Shown: one piece after another, positions 8,189 to 17,137 of the stretch
How the letters are laid out: each line of letters opens with the position of its first letter
Numbering within the stretch: position 1 is the stretch's first letter
Origin: Polycladomyces zharkentensis
Lineage (GTDB): Bacteria; Bacillota; Bacilli; Thermoactinomycetales; JIR-001
NCBI RefSeq assembly: GCF_016938855.1
Contig: NZ_JAFHAP010000005.1
Coordinates: forward strand, 124,001 to 188,000
Reading direction: 5' to 3'
Length of the DNA: 64,000 nt
Made by a program: the position numbers and the translations under genes
Notes under the pieces: model-generated
Seen by the model: only the letters and a program-made list of their open reading frames with translations
What the model was told of the DNA's origin: nothing
Database searches by the model: none

Positions 8189-9284
8189 ACTGACCCACCT
8201 GCGCCGGCTCACCGACGACACGGGAATGATCGAACACTGCATCGGGAAAATCCCACGTCGAAAGGAAGGCTATTCCACGGACGACAACGCCCGGGCGCTT
8301 TGGGCATGCGTCGAATGGGGCCGATACGCCCATCGCACCTGGAACAACGAAGCAGGTGAACAATTGTCCGACCTGGCCGACACGTACCTGGCGTTCTTGG
8401 CTTGGGTACAAAAAGATGACGGTCACTTCCACAACAATGTCGCGTATGACCGCCAATGGGAACCTGAGCAGCCGTCGGACGACTGCCTGGGACGCGTCCT
8501 GTGGGCCACTGCGACTGCTGCGGTGTGGGATCTCAACCGGGATCGAGCCCGCGTAGCCCAGCGTTTGTGCCGAAACGGGTTTCGTGCGATCGGCAGCATC
8601 CAGTTTCCGCGCGGCATGGCGCACGTACTGTCAGCGGCGAGTCTGCTTGTGCGTGAAGCGGAAGCGAATCCTGAATTGGAACAACCGTTCCGAGATTGGG
8701 TGCTGCATGAGCTGCCGACTGTCGCTCAGCAGCTCGGCGAACGACTGCTCCATCAATACCGCAGCCATGCCAAACCGGGATGGCGGTGGTTTGAGGACAC
8801 CATGACCTACAGCAACGGCGTCTTCCCCTGGGCGTTGTTCCACTGGCATGAGACGTTCCCGTCCAGTGAGGCGAAACAGACGGCCAAGGACAGCCTTGAT
8901 TTCCTGATCGAAAAAATGACGGGATCACACGGCGTGATCCGGCCGATCGGCAACCGCGGATGGTGCACGCCGCAAAGCACCAGCCAATGGGATCAACAAC
9001 CGGTGGAAGTGATGAAGTTGGCGATGGCCTGCCAACAAGCGTACAAGGTCACCGGTGAAAAGGGTTACCTGACGGTGCTGGACAAGTGCCGGGCATGGTT
9101 CCACGGTAAAAACGACCTCGGTGTACCGATGGCCGATGCGTCGGACGGTTCCAGTTGCGACGGACTGACCGAGAACGGCCCCAATCGCAATCGAGGCGCC
9201 GAATCCACATTGGCCTACTTGATCACGGAAGCGATTTTCCATCAAACCATGGAGGGGGATGACGATGAGTGTGCTGACGAATAA
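8169..9284 (+). CDS. Alpha/alpha-barrel glycosidase-like protein linked to the glycosyltransferase
   Basis: About 371 residues, rich in helices, with motifs LTDDTGMIEH, GYSTDDNARAL and PSDDCLGRVLWA near the N terminus, which resemble the C-terminal domain found fused behind GT4 domains in longer bacterial proteins. The fold is probably an alpha/alpha toroid as in glycosidases; the function is not known. No ATG fits: a TTG at 8169 with GAAGG eight bases upstream is the best start and overlaps the glycosyltransferase end by 20 bases. Either this is a naturally split pair or a frameshift separates one gene into two. Confidence 0.7.
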   Translation: MGPFPVKLTHLRRLTDDTGMIEHCIGKIPRRKEGYSTDDNARALWACVEWGRYAHRTWNNEAGEQLSDLADTYLAFLAWVQKDDGHFHNNVAYDRQWEPEQPSDDCLGRVLWATATAAVWDLNRDRARVAQRLCRNGFRAIGSIQFPRGMAHVLSAASLLVREAEANPELEQPFRDWVLHELPTVAQQLGERLLHQYRSHAKPGWRWFEDTMTYSNGVFPWALFHWHETFPSSEAKQTAKDSLDFLIEKMTGSHGVIRPIGNRGWCTPQSTSQWDQQPVEVMKLAMACQQAYKVTGEKGYLTVLDKCRAWFHGKNDLGVPMADASDGSSCDGLTENGPNRNRGAESTLAYLITEAIFHQTMEGDDDECADE

Positions 9285-10683
9285 GGACAACGCGATCGTT
9301 TCGCATGTGTTTCGGGAGTATGACATCCGGGGAATCGTCGGCGAAGAAATCCACGAGTCATTCGCCTACTGGTTGGGTCGGGCGTTTGCGCGCCGGGTGC
9401 GCGCGGAAGGCCAACGAACGGTGGTCGTTGGACGCGACAACCGGCAAAGTTCGCCCGCGCTTGCCCGTGCGGTCGCCGCGGGGCTGGGTGACGAACAGTG
9501 TGAAGTATTGGACATCGGGGAAGTCACCTCGCCGATCTTCTATTTCAGCCTCGAACACCTCAATGTCCCGTCCGGCATCATGGTCACGGCGAGCCACAAC
9601 CCTCCCAACGAGAACGGATTCAAAGTGGCGCAGAACAAGACGACCCTGTTCGGCGAATCGGTCAAAAGCCTGTACAAGGAAATGGTGGCTGTAGCCGAAG
9701 AAACCGGCGCCAAACCGGTCATTCGGCAGGACGTTCCGACGAAAGCGGTTGACATTCGCACGCCGTACCTCGACATGTTGCAACAAAAGATCCAATTGGG
9801 CGACCGCAAGTTGAAAGTGGTCGTGGACTGCGGCAACGGTACCGCGTCTTCGTTCGCACCGGAGGCACTGAGGCTTTGGGGATGTGAAGTTGTGCCCCTG
9901 TACTGCACGTCGGACCCGACGTTCCCAAACCACCATCCAGACCCCGTTGATCCGAAGAACCTCACAGACCTCATCCGGATGGTGAAGGAGACGGGGGCGG
10001 ACCTCGGGATCGCATTTGACGGCGATGGCGACCGCCTCGGTGTGGTGGACGAAACCGGTCGCATCCGCTGGGGAGACCAGTTGATGATTCTTTACTGGCG
10101 TGAAATCCTGCCCAAATACCCGGGATGTGATGCGTTCGTCGAAGTCAAATGTTCGCAGGCGCTGGTCGAAGAAATCAAACGGCTCGGCGGCAAGCCCCAA
10201 TTCCACCGCACGGGTCACTCGCACATCAAGGCGACGCTGCGCAGGACCAACGCGCCGTTTGCAGGGGAAATGTCGGGCCACCTGTTCTTCAACGATGAGT
10301 TCTACGGATTTGACGATGCGCTGTATGCCGCGGGGCGGCTTTTGCGGATTCTGTCCCGGGACACGAAGCCACTCTCCGCTATGTTTGCAGACGTACCGCA
10401 GTACCATGCGACACCGGAGACGCGCGTAACCTGTGAGGAATCGCAAAAGTCGTTGGTCATCGAGCGGGTGAAAGAGCACTTCGCAAAGCAGTACCCGATT
10501 GTGGACGTGGACGGAGCGCGCATCCAGTTCCCGTCCGGGTGGGCGTTGGTGCGCAGTTCGAACACGCAACCCATTCTCGTGTTGCGGGCTGAAGCGGACA
10601 GCGCCGAGAGCCTGGAGAAGATTAAGCGCGAAGTAGAAGAAGTCGTGCGGGCCAGCGGCATCACCTCCACCATCCCGTGGTGA
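9265..10683 (+). CDS. Phosphomannomutase/phosphoglucomutase
   Basis: 472-residue alpha-D-phosphohexomutase. All domain signatures are present: substrate loop FREYDIRGIVGEE near the N terminus, active-site serine loop MVTASHNPPNENGFK (about residues 108-122; Ser phosphorylated), metal loop AFDGDGDRLGVVD (about 251-263), sugar loop AGEMSGHLFFND, and phosphate-binding loop VRSSNTQPILVLRAEA near the C terminus. It interconverts mannose-6- and mannose-1-phosphate. ATG 9265 was preferred over 9259 because GGAGGGGG ends at 9258. It overlaps the end of the preceding gene and belongs to the same operon. Confidence 0.95.
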   Translation: MSVLTNKDNAIVSHVFREYDIRGIVGEEIHESFAYWLGRAFARRVRAEGQRTVVVGRDNRQSSPALARAVAAGLGDEQCEVLDIGEVTSPIFYFSLEHLNVPSGIMVTASHNPPNENGFKVAQNKTTLFGESVKSLYKEMVAVAEETGAKPVIRQDVPTKAVDIRTPYLDMLQQKIQLGDRKLKVVVDCGNGTASSFAPEALRLWGCEVVPLYCTSDPTFPNHHPDPVDPKNLTDLIRMVKETGADLGIAFDGDGDRLGVVDETGRIRWGDQLMILYWREILPKYPGCDAFVEVKCSQALVEEIKRLGGKPQFHRTGHSHIKATLRRTNAPFAGEMSGHLFFNDEFYGFDDALYAAGRLLRILSRDTKPLSAMFADVPQYHATPETRVTCEESQKSLVIERVKEHFAKQYPIVDVDGARIQFPSGWALVRSSNTQPILVLRAEADSAESLEKIKREVEEVVRASGITSTIPW

Positions 10684-10739
10684 TGCCGCGGCATTTGCAG
10701 TGGACAACCTTGGATCGGGCGAGATGGTAGGTGAATCCG

Positions 10740-11711
10740 ATGAACAAATGGGAACCTGTCAAATTCACCCCCATCGCCGTGCCGCGGATCTGGGGTGGAC
10801 ACACGCTGAAATCTTGGTTCGGCACCGACACCGACCAACCGATTGGCGAATACTGGGTGGTTTCCAGCCATCCGCATGGCACGAGCGTCGTTGAACAGGG
10901 GGCGTTCCAAGGGAAGACGTTGAACGACTTGGTGCGGGAATACCCGGAAGCATACCTCGGCGACAGCCCGCAACCGCGGTTCCCGCTCCTGATTAAATTT
11001 ATCGAGGCAGCGCAAGATCTTTCCGTCCAGGTACACCCGGACGACGAGTACGCGCGCAGGACGGAGTCGGATTTCGGAAAGACAGAAGCATGGTACGTGC
11101 TGGATTGCCCGGACGATGGGCGCGTCATCTACGGTCATCGATTCAAGTCGCGCCGGGACTATATGCAGGCTGTCGAGGAGAAGCGCGTAAAACCATATCT
11201 TGAGTACGTGCCGATCGCGCCGGGGCGGCTGGTGTTCGTTCCGTCGCGGACGCTGCACGCGCTGTTGGCCGGTACGGTGGTGCTCGAGATCCAGCAAACC
11301 TCCGACGTGACGTACCGGGTCTACGATTGGGATCGCGTGGACGAACATGGACGGAGTCGTGAGTTGCACGTAGAGAAAGCAGCCGACGTCCTGCAGTACG
11401 GTCCTCAGCCTGACCCCTTCCCGGCGGTGCAGGAAATTCCCGCGGCAGCCGGCCTGCGAGGGTCCCGTTTGGCCGCTTGTCCGTATTTCACCATTGACAG
11501 GTGGAACTTGTTGTCCGGCCGGCACTCCTTTATGCACGGGCGAAAGGGCAATCCGGACATCGTGATTGTGACGGACGGCCAAGGTACCTTGCTATGGCCC
11601 GGCGGCGACATGCCACTGCGCCGCGGTGACGCCGTGATCGTCCCCGCCACGTTGTCCGGTTACGAAGTGTCCTGTGCGGGCGGGATGGAGTTGATTCGCG
11701 TGTTCTACTAA
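10740..11711 (+). CDS. manA: Mannose-6-phosphate isomerase, class I
   Basis: 323-residue cupin-type zinc isomerase that converts fructose-6-phosphate to mannose-6-phosphate. The zinc and active-site motif LSVQVHPDDEYA (about residues 95-106) and the second ligand region VPSRTLHAL (His about 171) followed by LEIQQTSDVTYRVYDW are typical of the family. ATG 10740 has GGTAGGTGA at a good distance; an in-frame GTG at 10731 is possible. It closes the mannose operon and completes a route from fructose-6-phosphate to GDP-mannose with its neighbours. Confidence 0.94.
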   Translation: MNKWEPVKFTPIAVPRIWGGHTLKSWFGTDTDQPIGEYWVVSSHPHGTSVVEQGAFQGKTLNDLVREYPEAYLGDSPQPRFPLLIKFIEAAQDLSVQVHPDDEYARRTESDFGKTEAWYVLDCPDDGRVIYGHRFKSRRDYMQAVEEKRVKPYLEYVPIAPGRLVFVPSRTLHALLAGTVVLEIQQTSDVTYRVYDWDRVDEHGRSRELHVEKAADVLQYGPQPDPFPAVQEIPAAAGLRGSRLAACPYFTIDRWNLLSGRHSFMHGRKGNPDIVIVTDGQGTLLWPGGDMPLRRGDAVIVPATLSGYEVSCAGGMELIRVFY

Positions 11712-11763
11712 TCGTGACCCTTGTAAACATAACAATTGGGTGCAATGCTGTTACGAGAGATCG

Positions 11764-12192
11764 TATAAAAAGCGAGCGGGAAAACTCAGCCTTGGAATGA
11801 AAGCGAGTGTCGGACGCGGGAGGGCTTTGTCCCTCTCGCGAGTCCGACATTTTTTGTTTCTTGTTCCCATTAAGTGGGCCGGTAGCAAGTGATGGAAGTG
11901 GACCCTTGCAACACGTCGCAAGTTTGCTCGCGGTCAGACCGTAAAGAAAACATTGAAAGAACGTATCCATTGTTCATGCGGTTATGTGGCAGACAGAGAT
12001 GTCAATGTCGCAAGAAATATCCTGTATCAAGGGATGGGATACGTTCCTGACCTGAGAGACGGACGATGAGAATCAACCTATTCCGGATTGGCCGAAGCCA
12101 TCGTGGATGGATGTGGGGTGCCACGCCGGATGTAGCGAGAAGCCCACGGCGACCTAAAGGGAGTGTCTCCGGTGCTTCAACCGTGTGGGACA
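11764..12192 (+). mobile_element. IS200/IS605-derived element with a tnpB relic (element 1)
   Basis: Left part: AAAGCGAGCGGGAAAACTC, then GAATGAAAGCGAGTGTCGGAC leading into a large hairpin (GTCGGACGCGGGAGGG / CCCTCTCGCGAGTCCGAC, 11810-11848) and TTTTTT. Middle: the C-terminal piece of tnpB. Right part: GAAGCCATCGTGGATGGATG, CCACGCCGGATGTAGCGAG, AAGCCCACGG and a terminal hairpin CCCACGG / CCGTGTGGG. The same left and right ends recur in elements 2 to 5. The right part has the position and shape of the omega RNA that overlaps and follows tnpB genes. Exact borders are uncertain. Confidence 0.7.
11892..12069 (+). pseudogene. tnpB: tnpB C-terminal fragment, frameshifted
   Basis: Conceptual translation reads EVDPCNTSQVCSRS in one frame (11895-11936), then after a one-base shift near 11942 KKTLKERIHCSCGYV followed by ADRDVNVARNIL in another, ending at TGA 12067. 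These match the end of TnpB, the RNA-guided nuclease of IS200/IS605 elements: DP-NTSQ, the zinc ribbon and the DRDxNxARN motif with the last catalytic Asp. The first zinc knuckle has lost its second Cys and the second has lost one residue, so the piece is inactive. The RuvC I and II parts are absent. Confidence 0.85.
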
Positions 12193-12346
12193 AAAATCGG
12201 ACGCCATCGTTGAAGCAGATCGGTGGGCAAACGTAGTGATGTCTCATGACGACCGAAAATATCCGGGCCATTGGCGCACAGGGTATCGGGTTTTTTGTGA
12301 CTGCAGCTGTCAGAGTAAGGTGTGCCTATGTGGCATCATCGATTGC

Positions 12347-12556
12347 TCACGGTGCACTGCTGTTGCTGACGAGGAGGATCGGTGGTTTTTCGCTTGGAAG
12401 AACCTTCTGCCAAACTAAAAATCCGCTAAATCCACCGAAGGGACCTCCAAAACCCCCGAAGGGAAATCCGCCCAATCCACCGAAGGGACCTTTTAAACCC
12501 CTGCCAATTTGATCAGTATATGCTGGATCTTGATGTTGAAGATACTCGTTTTCCAT
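12347..12556 (-). CDS. Small Gly/Phe/Pro-rich hypothetical protein
   Basis: 69-residue reading frame, MENEYLQHQDPAYTDQ then repeated GPFGGLGG/FPFGGFGG units and a short hydrophobic tail. AAGGGGGT lies about 10 bases before the ATG. Low-complexity Gly-rich proteins of this size are common among spore-coat and YjcZ-like proteins in Bacillales, but there is no clear family match. It may instead be a chance frame in a repetitive stretch. The surrounding 12193-12346 and 12557-12797 show no gene. Confidence 0.35.
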   Translation of the reverse strand: MENEYLQHQDPAYTDQIGRGLKGPFGGLGGFPFGGFGGPFGGFSGFLVWQKVLPSEKPPILLVSNSSAP

Positions 12557-12797
12557 GGATGATGTACCCCCTTTTTTGGTTTTGCAGCCTTATAATACTC
12601 AGGTGACGAAGATAGGTGCCTAATTTCGAGGATCGACATCACCAATCTCAATAACATCATCGGCGGGCCAGGGTCGGATGCCGATCACGACATATAACGG
12701 TGAACGGTGCAATCACTGCTCATTGTTGATCGGTAAGCTCATGTCGTGTATTCATACTTCGATCTAACTTAGACATCAGTTGTTCTAAAACTAGTAG

Positions 12798-12823
12798 ACC
12801 CCTGCCGTGGATGGCAGGGGTCC
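12798..12823 (-). terminator. Likely terminator of the sorbitol operon
   Basis: Perfect 10-bp inverted repeat GACCCCTGCC / GGCAGGGGTC with a six-base loop, 25 bases beyond the last gene of the minus-strand operon. The U-tract is weak on either strand. Confidence 0.6.
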
Positions 12824-12847
12824 TTATATATTTAAGCAATTTTCCTC

Positions 12848-13636
12848 TTAGTGCATAACTTGTCCGCCTGTCACATTGATCGACTGTCCCGTCATATAAG
12901 ACGCCTTGTCTGAGGCATAAAAGATAACTGCATTCGCGACATCGTCATATGTGCAGCCTCTTTTTAGCGGCACTTTGTCAATATACACCTGACGCACTTC
13001 TTCTGGTTTAATTCCCAATTTTTTCGCATATTGCGGTGTTAGACTCTGAAACATCGGGGAGTCTAAGAGATTTCCGGGCATAATGGCATTTACACGGATA
13101 TTGTGTTCAGCCAAATCGAGCGCCAAACTCTGTGTCAATCCAACTCCGCCAAATTTGGATGCAGAGTATGCCGTGTTATACTTGCTGCCCACTTTTCCGG
13201 ATTTGGAGTTGATTTGTATAATGTTACCGTATCCTTGCTTGATCATGACACGGGCGACTTCCCGTGCGCAAAGAAAATACCCGGTTAGGTTGACATCGAT
13301 GGTTTTTTGCCAATCTTCCAGACTATATTCAGTCACTTTAGCCGCTTTTGCTACCCCTGCATTATAGACGAGGAGATCGATTTTGGCAAACTTCTTGACT
13401 GTCTGGTCGACCATATGTTTTACTTGCTCTTCCTTTGTAAGATCCGTTGCAATTGCGATGGATTGAACGGGAAAACACTCTTGAATCCTTTTGGCAACTT
13501 TTAGGGCATTTTCAGCATTGATATCAGCAACAACGACATGGTATCCTTCTTCAGCCAATCGATAACTTAATGCCTCTCCGAGGCTTTGTCCTCCACCCGC
13601 AACAATAGCAACCCGGTTTTTGCGCTCTCCACCCAT
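12848..13636 (-). CDS. srlD: Sorbitol-6-phosphate 2-dehydrogenase
   Basis: 262-residue short-chain dehydrogenase that oxidises D-sorbitol-6-phosphate to fructose-6-phosphate with NAD. The cofactor loop is the SrlD-type variant VAGGGQSLGEAL near residue 12; the catalytic residues are Ser in INSKSG, and Tyr/Lys in TAYSASKFG (about 155-163). The C terminus SYMTGQSINVTGGQVMH fits the family. It is the last gene of a PTS operon encoding glucitol-specific IIA, IIB/C and IIC, which supports the substrate assignment. Confidence 0.93.
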   Translation of the reverse strand: MGGERKNRVAIVAGGGQSLGEALSYRLAEEGYHVVVADINAENALKVAKRIQECFPVQSIAIATDLTKEEQVKHMVDQTVKKFAKIDLLVYNAGVAKAAKVTEYSLEDWQKTIDVNLTGYFLCAREVARVMIKQGYGNIIQINSKSGKVGSKYNTAYSASKFGGVGLTQSLALDLAEHNIRVNAIMPGNLLDSPMFQSLTPQYAKKLGIKPEEVRQVYIDKVPLKRGCTYDDVANAVIFYASDKASYMTGQSINVTGGQVMH

Positions 13637-13657
13637 GAAAAACCCTCCTTTTTCTAT

Positions 13658-14023
13658 TTATCTTCTGATTACTTCAATGATTGTCCCAATTTTTACTTCT
13701 GCTATTTCACGATCCTCAAGAACAAGGTTTCCCGGCAAATCGGCTTCTTCGCTGCCAGTAAACTTTAGCGTAATATGCCCCAAGGAAGCGAGGTTTTGGT
13801 TAACCGCGTCGCCAACCGCAGTCACCAAATATTCGACGTCATCCAACTTTAACACGTCTCCGGCTTGAATCGATTCACTGAGTTCATTCACTTGATGGAG
13901 AAAACAATATTCCGCTAAGTCTTCCGGGGCGTTATCCTTAAAAAGAATCATCATCTTTTCATCCAAAAATTGCTCAGCCATCGGGCCAATTCCTGTGATC
14001 ACGGTGTAATAGATCGTTCTCAT
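13658..14023 (-). CDS. srlB: PTS glucitol/sorbitol-specific IIA component
   Basis: 121-residue EIIA of the glucitol family. It takes phosphate from HPr and passes it to the IIB domain; the N-terminal stretch TVITGIGPMAEQF and the later GHITLKF (His about residue 79) match the family. It lies 16 bases from the gene for the IIB/C component and 21 bases before srlD. Cytoplasmic, acting at the membrane transporter. Confidence 0.92.
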   Translation of the reverse strand: MRTIYYTVITGIGPMAEQFLDEKMMILFKDNAPEDLAEYCFLHQVNELSESIQAGDVLKLDDVEYLVTAVGDAVNQNLASLGHITLKFTGSEEADLPGNLVLEDREIAEVKIGTIIEVIRR

Positions 14024-14039
14024 GGTGATTACTCCTTTT

Positions 14040-15071
14040 TTATTGATAGAGCATGAGACTGGCTAGCCAAGCGATAAATACCGTTGGAGCTCCAGTTAGG
14101 AACCGTGAATACAGAACGGATGGCACGCCCACCTCTACGGTTTCTTTTTCAGCCTCAGCCAGCCCTAACCCAACCGGAATAAAGTCAGCAGCTGCTTGAG
14201 AGTTAATCGCAAATAACGCTGGCAATGCCAGATGAGGAGGAATATTTCCCCGTGCGATCTCCACTCCGATTAGAGTACCAACAACTTGTGCGATAACTGC
14301 CCCTGGACCCAGGAACGGAGACAATAGTGGAAAGGAGCATACCAAAGAAATGAGAATCAGCCCCGGCAGTGACCCTGCATAGGGAGACAGATATTTAGCA
14401 AAAAGGTTTCCGATTCCGGACTCCAAAATAATCCCAATCAAGAGAGACACAAAGGCCATAAAGGGCAAAATGGTACGAATCACAGTGTCGATGGCATCCC
14501 GACCTGCCTGGTAAAACACGCTAACCATATTGCCCATTCCCATGCCGATCTTCACCATAAAACCTTTGGGTTCTGTCTGTTCACTAATTTTTTTGTCTGT
14601 GCTATATTGATATTTGGTTATCTTTACATCTTCTTTTCTATTCACATCCGAAACGTTGGTTTTGGCTTCCTGACTTTCGGATGTTTTTTCTTGTTCTGCA
14701 TAAGGCTTGATTTGTTCCGGTGTTACACCGGAGACATAGATGTCTTCTGTGATAAACTTAGCGAGCGGACCACTTTTGCCCGATGCCATGATGTTAATGG
14801 TCTTTATTCTTTTTTGAGGGTATATTCCGCAACGAAGGGTTCCACCACAATTGATAATGACGCAGGCAAGCTCATCATCGGGAACTTTTGTTTTAAAACC
14901 ATCTACTAATTCGCACCCAGTGAGCAATGCAATTTTTTCGGCGATTTCCGGTTTTTCACCTCCGGTAATATAAGCTACTTTATTTTGCTTTTCGTTGGGA
15001 GTGATCACAAGAGGGCCACCAAATCCACCTGGGCCCGCCTCAACCACGATGGGTCGGTACTTTTGGCTCAT
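14040..15071 (-). CDS. srlE: PTS glucitol/sorbitol-specific IIB/IIC component
   Basis: 343-residue protein. The N-terminal IIB domain starts [16 protein letters not shown] and contains the phospho-cysteine region [15 protein letters not shown] (about residues 72-86); a Lys/Glu-rich linker follows (about 125-165), then a membrane domain with four to five helices ending in [19 protein letters not shown] 15071 was chosen over an upstream in-frame start because GGAGGTAACAAAC precedes it. The IIC half is shared with the separate srlA product. Confidence 0.93.
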   Translation of the reverse strand: MSQKYRPIVVEAGPGGFGGPLVITPNEKQNKVAYITGGEKPEIAEKIALLTGCELVDGFKTKVPDDELACVIINCGGTLRCGIYPQKRIKTINIMASGKSGPLAKFITEDIYVSGVTPEQIKPYAEQEKTSESQEAKTNVSDVNRKEDVKITKYQYSTDKKISEQTEPKGFMVKIGMGMGNMVSVFYQAGRDAIDTVIRTILPFMAFVSLLIGIILESGIGNLFAKYLSPYAGSLPGLILISLVCSFPLLSPFLGPGAVIAQVVGTLIGVEIARGNIPPHLALPALFAINSQAAADFIPVGLGLAEAEKETVEVGVPSVLYSRFLTGAPTVFIAWLASLMLYQ

Positions 15072-15088
15072 GTTTGTTACCTCCAATC

Positions 15089-15634
15089 TCAAAGCTTGAC
15101 TGTATCCTTCAATTGGATATTTTGTTGTCTAGAGACATACGCAGTGGTAAGGTCCGTCACCCATCCACGAAGAAAGTTGGTCAACACACCTACCAAAAAG
15201 TACATCAGAGCCAAGTTGGTTACCGGTAAACCGCGTTTGGTAATTCCGGCTGCAATTCCTAAAAAGACGAACAGTTCACCTGGGTTCACATGGGGGAATA
15301 AGCCATTCATCGTATGGCAGGAAAACGAAGCTGCTACATAATAGCTGGGTTTATATTTTTCAGGTAAGAATCGCCCCAGTGAGAGTGTCATCGGATTGGC
15401 CAATACAAAGGTACCGATGACAGGCAGGATCAAATAACGGGTAAAGACGTTTTTTCCACATTTTTGTGCAAGCCTTTCAACTCGTTTCTCTCCGATTAAT
15501 CGGACCAGTGCATTCATCGCAACAAGCAACATGATCAAAAGAGGAACAATACCCGTTACTAAGTCGACGAAAACCTTCCCCCCATGCTCAAACAAGGACA
15601 TAAAGCGGTCTGCGTATTTAGCAATTACGTCCAT
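15089..15634 (-). CDS. srlA: PTS glucitol/sorbitol-specific IIC component
   Basis: 181-residue integral membrane protein. It has four to five helices and the motifs [19 protein letters not shown] (residues 27-45) and [20 protein letters not shown] of EIIC-Gut. It forms part of the sorbitol channel with SrlE. ATG 15634 is preceded by GAGGAGTGAGAGGG, which decides the start. The gene is followed after 17 bases by srlE. Confidence 0.92.
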   Translation of the reverse strand: MDVIAKYADRFMSLFEHGGKVFVDLVTGIVPLLIMLLVAMNALVRLIGEKRVERLAQKCGKNVFTRYLILPVIGTFVLANPMTLSLGRFLPEKYKPSYYVAASFSCHTMNGLFPHVNPGELFVFLGIAAGITKRGLPVTNLALMYFLVGVLTNFLRGWVTDLTTAYVSRQQNIQLKDTVKL

Positions 15635-15684
15635 CCCTCTCACTCCTCTTTTATACTTGACTATTTCGCAATAAGGGATCAAAT

Positions 15685-16080
15685 CTAGGTATTCAGTAGA
15701 GCTTCACCTCCTTTGTAGACGGTTTTGAAGTTATTTATGGCATTTTGAATAGCCTTGGCAGTCAATTGATCATACTCTCGCAAGTCGCTGTCCGTTAAGC
15801 GAAGCAGGTTTTTCCCTTCAAGCTTCTTCATACTCCTCAGCCGGGAGAAAACCGTTACTCCTTGTATCTTTTCGGCTTTGATGATTGAATGGTTTTTGTC
15901 GATCGCAATGAGGACCACTGTTCCCGCTCGAAATCTGCCAGTGTTTCGTCCTACTACCACTTGACCCAGTTTACACATGGCACGGAATCGTTGGTTAAAA
16001 TGTTTAATTTGCAGATAACCAAGTACACTTTGAACAGCCCAAGATAGTCCAATCATAAGCAGGATCGACCCAGCCATCAC
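15685..16080 (-). CDS. gutM: Glucitol operon activator GutM
   Basis: 131-residue GutM/SrlM-family protein with an N-terminal hydrophobic segment ([20 protein letters not shown]) and the conserved [18 protein letters not shown] region. GutM proteins activate transcription of sorbitol operons; the mechanism is poorly known. It lies between the SorC-type regulator gene and the PTS genes. Two adjacent ATGs are possible starts (16080 and 16077). Confidence 0.88.
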   Translation of the reverse strand: MMAGSILLMIGLSWAVQSVLGYLQIKHFNQRFRAMCKLGQVVVGRNTGRFRAGTVVLIAIDKNHSIIKAEKIQGVTVFSRLRSMKKLEGKNLLRLTDSDLREYDQLTAKAIQNAINNFKTVYKGGEALLNT

Positions 16081-16123
16081 TTCACCACCTTTCTTGGTAA
16101 GCGATTACAATTATCTCAATGAA

Positions 16124-17074
16124 TTATTGCTCTTTTAAAATCGCTTCAGCCGTCTCCTCAGTTGTGATCAGAACATTAATAAATTTTCCGCGCATGGCTC
16201 CGATAATGGAAGGAACTTTTTCTACGGACTCGGCAATTCCAATCGAGTACTTCAGCTTTTTAAGTCGATCCAGTTCAATAGCAATCGTTCGTTCGGATAT
16301 TTCGGAGTAGATGATATTACCATTTTGATCAAAATAGCGGGAACAAATATCGCCGATTGCCCCTAATTGATTGAGTTCCTCAATCTCTTTATCACCGAAG
16401 AAGCCTGTCCAAATTAAATTGGATGAACTAATTGGTGCACCGATTCCAACCACTGCAATCGTCAGATGTTTCCAAAGTTCAATGATCTTTTTGAAGTAGT
16501 GAGCGTTGATAATTTCTTCTTTTGTCTCAACCTTTTCGACAATGGCTGCTGCGTCAATAAAGTAGGAAGTTCCGCCGAAAGCGTTTGCAATGGTGTATAC
16601 GATTCTATTTACATGATATTTACTGTCGACAATTCCCGGCCCGCCAACCAGAGGTACGAAGTGAGCATCTCTTTTTGGACATTCACCCAATTGATCAATC
16701 ATTGCTGCCAAAGTAGTTCCCCAGGCAAATCCAACCACATCACCGTCTTTAACAATCCGTTTCAAAAAATGAGCACCAGCCCAGCCGATTGCTTTTTTCC
16801 TCTCTTCCCTGGATTGAACACGACGGGATGGAACAATGATAATTTCTTTCATTCCGTACTTTTTTTCCAAACAATCTTCCAAATCAAAAATCCGATCAAA
16901 TTCACTATTTATGCTGATGGTGACGATTCCCATATCACGGGCCTTTTTTAACATCCGACCTATTGTTGTTCGATAGATGCCAGTTTTAGAGGCGATTTCA
17001 CTTTGTGTCATTTCATCCTCATAATACATTCGGGCAACTTTAACTAAGAGACGTTTTTCCTCCCACTTATCCAC
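16124..17074 (-). CDS. SorC-family sugar-binding transcriptional regulator
   Basis: 316-residue regulator. The N-terminal helix-turn-helix is seen in MTQSEIASKTGIYRTTIGRMLKKAR (residues about 21-45; shown only as its ends here: MTQSEIASKTG and RTTIGRMLKKAR). The C-terminal sugar-phosphate-binding domain begins near residue 60, with GFAWGTTLAAMI and VGIGAP motifs typical of DeoR/SorC effector domains. It most likely controls the sorbitol operon in which it lies, with sorbitol-6-phosphate as the plausible effector; this is inference from context. Confidence 0.9.
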   Translation of the reverse strand: MDKWEEKRLLVKVARMYYEDEMTQSEIASKTGIYRTTIGRMLKKARDMGIVTISINSEFDRIFDLEDCLEKKYGMKEIIIVPSRRVQSREERKKAIGWAGAHFLKRIVKDGDVVGFAWGTTLAAMIDQLGECPKRDAHFVPLVGGPGIVDSKYHVNRIVYTIANAFGGTSYFIDAAAIVEKVETKEEIINAHYFKKIIELWKHLTIAVVGIGAPISSSNLIWTGFFGDKEIEELNQLGAIGDICSRYFDQNGNIIYSEISERTIAIELDRLKKLKYSIGIAESVEKVPSIIGAMRGKFINVLITTEETAEAILKEQ

Positions 17075-17137
17075 AGTTCCTTATCATCCTTATCCTTTGA
17101 AAATCAGACATTACAAATTTCGCCATATTGGTAAACC

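Noticed and set aside
9358-10707. 449-codon minus-strand frame opposite phosphomannomutase
   Set aside because: It is a shadow of the GC-rich codon pattern of the mutase, which has all family motifs on the plus strand.
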